Part shown: positions 6,826-10,064 of the stretch, in pieces | Position numbering within the stretch: position 1 is the first letter of the stretch | How the letters are laid out: every line of letters starts with the position of its first letter | Assembly (NCBI GenBank): GCA_041623475.1 | Contig: JBFJWU010000100.1 | Coordinates: 1-10,064, forward strand | DNA length: 10,064 nucleotides | Direction: 5' to 3' | From: JBFJWU01 sp041623475 [NCBI: bacterium] | GTDB taxonomy: Bacteria; J088 | Notes under the pieces: generated by a model | The model's input: only the letters and a program-made list of their open reading frames with translations | What the model was told of the DNA's origin: nothing | The model's database searches: none | Program-made: the position numbers and the translations under genes

Positions 6826-8238
6826 GTGACTAGCGAACAGGTTGCTTCCCGGCCAGAAATTTACCGTACAGACCTGTCCGGTTTCGGGCGCGTCGTTTCC
6901 AGTCAGTCAGCGATCGCCCCAATCAGAGATTTGCAAATGCTTGCCGCGGCATTTTCCAGTGCGGCTGAACGGGGGTGGTCAATAATTGCCCGCGGTGGTG
7001 GCTGTGCCTACGGCGACGCGGCAACAAATTCCGAACAGTTGGTCGTTGACACAAATGGGATGGATCGAATCATCGGCTACGATCCAGAGGGCGGCGTGAT
7101 CGATGTCGAGCCAGGCGTGCCTTTGTACCGAATCGTCGATCTGGTTCGATCGGACGGATGGGTTCTGCCAGCCCTTCCGGGCAGCACGTCGGTTACGGTC
7201 GGCGGGGCTATCGCGGCAAATATCCACGGCAAGGATTCCTTTCGCCACGGCGGATTCGGAAGATGCATCGCGTCTATGGACGTAATGTACGCGGATGGAA
7301 GCGTGAAGACGCTCGCGGATTCCACGTCGAGCGAGTTTCGCAGTCACATTGGTGGAATGGGTTTGCTGGGTATTGTCGTTCGCGCGGTGATCAAACTGGT
7401 GCCAGCCGGGGGCGACTGTATTGAACGGCGACTGGAGTCCGGAACCGACATTTGCGACATACCTGATGCGCTGAATCGGATCGCGGCAAACAGTGATTAT
7501 GCGTATGCGTGGGTGGATGCCTTCAGCAAGAAGGGGCGCTGGGTCATAGATTCAGGCCGCTGGGCAGTTGCGCCAGAACAGTCCGACCTGGACCCCGTCC
7601 ACGGCCGACCCAAAAGGTTCTACGGAATTGCGCCGCCGGGATTGATTTATCCGCTAATTCGACCGATCATGGGGCGCGCGGCGATGCGAGCCTACAATTG
7701 GAGGCGGTTCCACTCGACCAGGTCTGGCGAGTCAGACATTGTTCCGTTTGCCGAATATTATCTACCGCTGACGTTTCGCGTTCCGGATTACTCCAGCATG
7801 TTTCCGGGCGGTGCCCTGGAGGCCCACGCTTGCGTGCCGGATCACCACGCAAGCAGGTTCCTTGGCCAGGTATTTGATTTGTGCCGTGAGTTAAAGCTTG
7901 AGTCGTGGCTGTGCAATGTCAAAAAGCTGATTGCCGACGATTTTCTGCTTTCATTCATGAGTAATGGATTCTCTATTTCGATTAATCTCCCGGGGCGGTT
8001 GCGGAAAACTGAGCGCCTGAACCTTTTCCGGTCGAATTTGGTGCAGCTGGTTTGCGGATTCGGTGGGCGCCTTAATCTGTCGAAGGATCTCGAATTCATA
8101 GACCGTCGTTCAGTTGGCGACATGTATCCGGGAACCAGCCGGTTTCTCGAGCTAAAGGCGAAACTGGACCCCGACAATTTGTTTCAGTCCGATTTGTCCC
8201 GCCGGGTATTTCAACCTGATTCCGGCGTTAGTGACTGA
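6826..8238 (+). CDS. FAD-dependent sugar oxidase, DprE1-like
   Basis: 470 residues, close to mycobacterial DprE1, which oxidises the 2'-hydroxyl of decaprenyl-phospho-ribose. N-terminal PCMH-type FAD domain: ARGGGCAYGDAATN (55-68), PALPGSTSVTVGGAIAANIHGK (115-136) with the conserved His134, MDVMYADG and GGMGLLGIVVRA (176-187). The substrate domain keeps equivalents of DprE1 residues: EYYLPL (310-315), NVKKL (364-368), GGRLNLSKD (413-421) with Lys420 in the place of DprE1 Lys418, and a C-terminal KLDPDNLFQSDLSRR. At the site of DprE1 Cys387 I align Ser385 (GFSISIN). Start GTG 6826, six bases after the aminotransferase stop, with no clear Shine-Dalgarno. No DprE2-like SDR follows here; an aminotransferase precedes it instead. 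Exact substrate unknown; D-arabinono-lactone/alditol oxidase relatives are less likely given the DprE1-type motifs. Confidence 0.9.
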   Translation: MTSEQVASRPEIYRTDLSGFGRVVSSQSAIAPIRDLQMLAAAFSSAAERGWSIIARGGGCAYGDAATNSEQLVVDTNGMDRIIGYDPEGGVIDVEPGVPLYRIVDLVRSDGWVLPALPGSTSVTVGGAIAANIHGKDSFRHGGFGRCIASMDVMYADGSVKTLADSTSSEFRSHIGGMGLLGIVVRAVIKLVPAGGDCIERRLESGTDICDIPDALNRIAANSDYAYAWVDAFSKKGRWVIDSGRWAVAPEQSDLDPVHGRPKRFYGIAPPGLIYPLIRPIMGRAAMRAYNWRRFHSTRSGESDIVPFAEYYLPLTFRVPDYSSMFPGGALEAHACVPDHHASRFLGQVFDLCRELKLESWLCNVKKLIADDFLLSFMSNGFSISINLPGRLRKTERLNLFRSNLVQLVCGFGGRLNLSKDLEFIDRRSVGDMYPGTSRFLELKAKLDPDNLFQSDLSRRVFQPDSGVSD

Positions 8239-8344
8239 GATGGATCGGATCAACATTGGCGGCCCGTGACAGTTTTTCGGCGGTTGCCAGGCTGAACCGT
8301 AAAATGTCCCTAATATGATCTATTGGGAACGCAACCGGGTCTAG
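8239..8344. promoter_or_regulatory. 106-base intergenic gap with a hairpin before the PAP2 gene
   Basis: Bases 8307-8328 can fold as TCCC-(T)-AATA-TGATC-TATT-GGGA, an eight-pair stem with one bulged T, ending 16 bases before the PAP2 ATG. No U-tract follows, so it is not a standard terminator. TTGCCA (8284-8289) and TAATAT (8311-8316) resemble promoter boxes but are 21 bases apart, too far for a normal sigma-70 promoter. The gap is long compared with the other junctions in this unit (6 and -4 bases), so separate control of the last two genes is possible. Confidence 0.35.
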
Positions 8345-9310
8345 ATGGACATTCTTAGAAACGCTGCAGCCAGATTTCGGGAATCGCTTGGCCATCCCAT
8401 TACATGGATGTGGGTTGGTATTGCCGTGTTGCATGCCAGTTTGACGGCGTGGCTGATGGAAATCCGTCTGGACCACCTGATGTTTTATTTCATTGGCCTG
8501 GCACCCGTGTTGTGGGGCGGTCGACTGCGGCAGGTTACAACCCTGGCGATACCTTTAATTCTGGTCGGAACGTCTTATGAATTTTCGCGATTCCTGATGT
8601 TTCTCCAGGATAATTTCCACATCCAGGACCTGTACGACGCAGAAAAACTCCTGTTTGGCATCAATACGGCCGACCACGGGCGGCTGATCCTGTCTGAGTA
8701 CTTTAAGATCCATAATTGGCCGGCCCTGGATCTGGTTTGCGGGTTATTTTACGGTTACTACCTGGTCCACTGTATTGGACTTGGTGTCATCTTTACTGTG
8801 ATTGATCCAGCCCGACAGCAGCGAATGGCCTGGAGCTGGTGCTTTGCAAACTGGATTGGCATCGCGACCTATCTTGCGTGGCCAGCAGCACCGCCGTGGT
8901 ACGTCGACATGTACGGATTCGAGTACGTCAAGACGGCAGTTCCAAATGCGGCGGGAACGTTACGTTTTGATGAATTGCTGGGAATCAACTACTTCCGGGA
9001 TATGTATGCAAATACCAATACCGTATTCGGCGCGTTGCCGTCGTTGCATGTCGGCGGACCGCTGGCCATGGCATACGCCAGTATCGGCGCAGACCGTCGA
9101 TTTGTGGCGTATATGTTTGCGGTGCCGGTTGGCATCGGGTTTTCGTCGTTTTATCTGCAGCACCATTATGTCCTGGACCTGATTGCAGGTGCTGTTGTTG
9201 CTGGCCTCGGATTTGCAATCGCATCGTTCCTGCAGGCCCGGATTGACTGGACTGCAATCGGGCGCCGTATCGGCTTTGAGCCCCGACCACTGCTGAAGCG
9301 TTTCCAATGA
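8345..9310 (+). CDS. PAP2-superfamily membrane protein, inositol-phosphorylceramide synthase-like
   Basis: 321 residues, about six or more membrane spans (roughly 22-40, 46-58, 64-86, 128-152, 160-182, 252-297). It carries the PAP2-type active-site motifs in the form seen in Aur1/IPC synthase-like proteins: WPAAPPWY (179-186), PSLHVGGP (232-239; His235) and SSFYLQHHYVLDLIAG (267-282; His274 and Asp278). Such enzymes either remove a phosphate from a lipid or transfer a phospho-headgroup between lipids via a phospho-histidine; the active site faces the outer side of the membrane or lumen. Start ATG 8345 has only weak purine-rich sequence upstream; its stop overlaps the Wzi-like start by four bases (ATGA). 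Beside a DprE1-like oxidase and a capsule protein, a role in a polyprenyl-phosphate or glycophospholipid step is likely. Phosphatase versus transferase cannot be decided from sequence. Confidence 0.88.
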   Translation: MDILRNAAARFRESLGHPITWMWVGIAVLHASLTAWLMEIRLDHLMFYFIGLAPVLWGGRLRQVTTLAIPLILVGTSYEFSRFLMFLQDNFHIQDLYDAEKLLFGINTADHGRLILSEYFKIHNWPALDLVCGLFYGYYLVHCIGLGVIFTVIDPARQQRMAWSWCFANWIGIATYLAWPAAPPWYVDMYGFEYVKTAVPNAAGTLRFDELLGINYFRDMYANTNTVFGALPSLHVGGPLAMAYASIGADRRFVAYMFAVPVGIGFSSFYLQHHYVLDLIAGAVVAGLGFAIASFLQARIDWTAIGRRIGFEPRPLLKRFQ

Positions 9311-10064
9311 CCTGGCGCGCCGGCATTATCGGGGCAGCGATCCTGACGACTGTGTCCCTGGCCCATGGGGAATCCATTCCAGTGTCCACCGGGATTTACG
9401 AAGACATCGAAACCCTGGTGGCGCATGGTTTGCTGGACGAGTACGTCCTGAGCGATCGCCCTCTGACCCGGACCAGAATCCAGGAAATCGCCGAAGAGGC
9501 CCGCGACAGTATCTACAGGATGGAGGTTTCCGGCCCGGCCACGCATTGGCGGGGTCGCCGTATCTGGCAGACTGGCTACGATATCGCACCGGTTTTTGCG
9601 CTGGAACGGATCGACCGGACATTGGCCAATCGTGCGATCACCTACGAGACGGGTCGCAACCGCGTACTGGATATCGGTGTGCTGGATGACGTAGCCATTA
9701 CGGCTGCGTGGCAGAACAGCCCATGGACCCGATTGACGTTGAACAACGGTACGCAACACGTCCGGGCAGTGGTTAATCCCATGGAGTTGTATCCGCAGGG
9801 TGTGTCCCAGCCCGAGGGTGGCAGTTTGTTACTGGAAACCAGTCATCTGTTTCGCGCGACTGACCACTTTTCAATCCTTGTGCAACCAAGAATATTCGTT
9901 TCTGAAAACAACGGCGACCCTGACACAATTGACATTGAATTGCCGCGGGCCTATCTACAGATCGAGGCTGGAAACGTGGAAATTCGCCTGGGCCGTGACG
10001 AACTGGTCTGGGGATATGGTGAGCACGGTGGCCTGATCATGACTGACAACGCGGCACCGTTGAC
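9307..10064 (+). CDS. Wzi-family capsule assembly outer-membrane protein (3' end outside window)
   Basis: 252 residues are visible; Wzi proteins are about 450-500 residues, so roughly half is present. A signal peptide (hydrophobic 5-18, small residues SLAHG before ESIPVSTG) sends it to the periplasm. Residues about 25-60 (IYEDIETLVAHGLLDEYVLSDRPLTR) are the helical N-terminal region common to the family; then come alternating beta strands with W/Y-rich ends, typical of a beta barrel. The stretch ending at the edge, GRDELVWGYGEHGGLIMTDNAAPL, is the family's conserved W-G-x-G-x-x-G-x-L-x-x-x-x-N-A signature. E. coli Wzi is an outer-membrane lectin-like barrel that holds group 1 capsule at the cell surface. 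It starts inside the PAP2 stop (ATGA), so it is probably translationally coupled. Confidence 0.88.
   Translation, partial: MTWRAGIIGAAILTTVSLAHGESIPVSTGIYEDIETLVAHGLLDEYVLSDRPLTRTRIQEIAEEARDSIYRMEVSGPATHWRGRRIWQTGYDIAPVFALERIDRTLANRAITYETGRNRVLDIGVLDDVAITAAWQNSPWTRLTLNNGTQHVRAVVNPMELYPQGVSQPEGGSLLLETSHLFRATDHFSILVQPRIFVSENNGDPDTIDIELPRAYLQIEAGNVEIRLGRDELVWGYGEHGGLIMTDNAAPL

Noticed and set aside
9166-9759. Minus-strand frame of 197 codons across the PAP2/Wzi junction
   Set aside because: The opposite strand holds two genes with clear motifs and an ATGA coupling; the frame has no start context or family signal.
1-10064. Mobile element, CRISPR array, toxin-antitoxin or phage-defence system
   Set aside because: No transposase, integrase, terminal repeats, spaced direct repeats, nuclease or defence domains were seen; every sizeable stretch is explained by envelope-sugar genes.

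Overview
The window is a gene-dense stretch (moderate-to-high G+C by eye) from a Gram-negative bacterium. An outer-membrane Wzi-type capsule protein, a probable lipoprotein and two periplasm- or membrane-facing lipid/sugar enzymes indicate a diderm envelope. Codon use and gene families fit a proteobacterium, perhaps a gammaproteobacterium, but no marker gene fixes the taxon. All recognisable genes concern surface carbohydrate or glycolipid building, so this looks like the middle of a polysaccharide/glycolipid locus that continues past both ends. No RNA genes, insertion sequences, CRISPR arrays or integrases were seen, and no gene-free stretch exceeds about 125 bases.

Layout: two divergent transcription units part at about 5232-5352. 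Leftward, in order of transcription: a SxtJ-family small membrane protein (5231-4845), a 49-residue DUF5989 protein starting with TTG (4787-4638), a NodU/CmcH-type carbamoyltransferase (4622-2760), an unrecognised probable lipoprotein (2760-1657), an extended-SDR nucleotide-sugar epimerase/dehydratase (1564-560) and a family-2 glycosyltransferase of the polyprenyl-phosphate sugar type that runs off the left edge (563-1). Stop/start overlaps (1 nt at 2760, 4 nt at 560-563) show tight coupling. Rightward: a class III PLP aminotransferase (5353-6819), a DprE1-like FAD sugar oxidase (6826-8238), a PAP2-superfamily protein resembling inositol-phosphorylceramide synthases (8345-9310) and a Wzi-family capsule-assembly protein that runs off the right edge (9307-10064).

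How the genes may work together (inference): the left unit supplies and carbamoylates a sugar; its SxtJ and DUF5989 proteins may anchor the carbamoyltransferase at the membrane. The right unit pairs an alcohol oxidase with an aminotransferase, the logic for turning a hydroxyl into an amine, next to a membrane enzyme of a class that swaps phospho-headgroups on lipids. The most interesting hypothesis is that the unit makes an aminated sugar-phosphate lipid or headgroup. No DprE2-type reductase lies beside the DprE1-like oxidase in this window.
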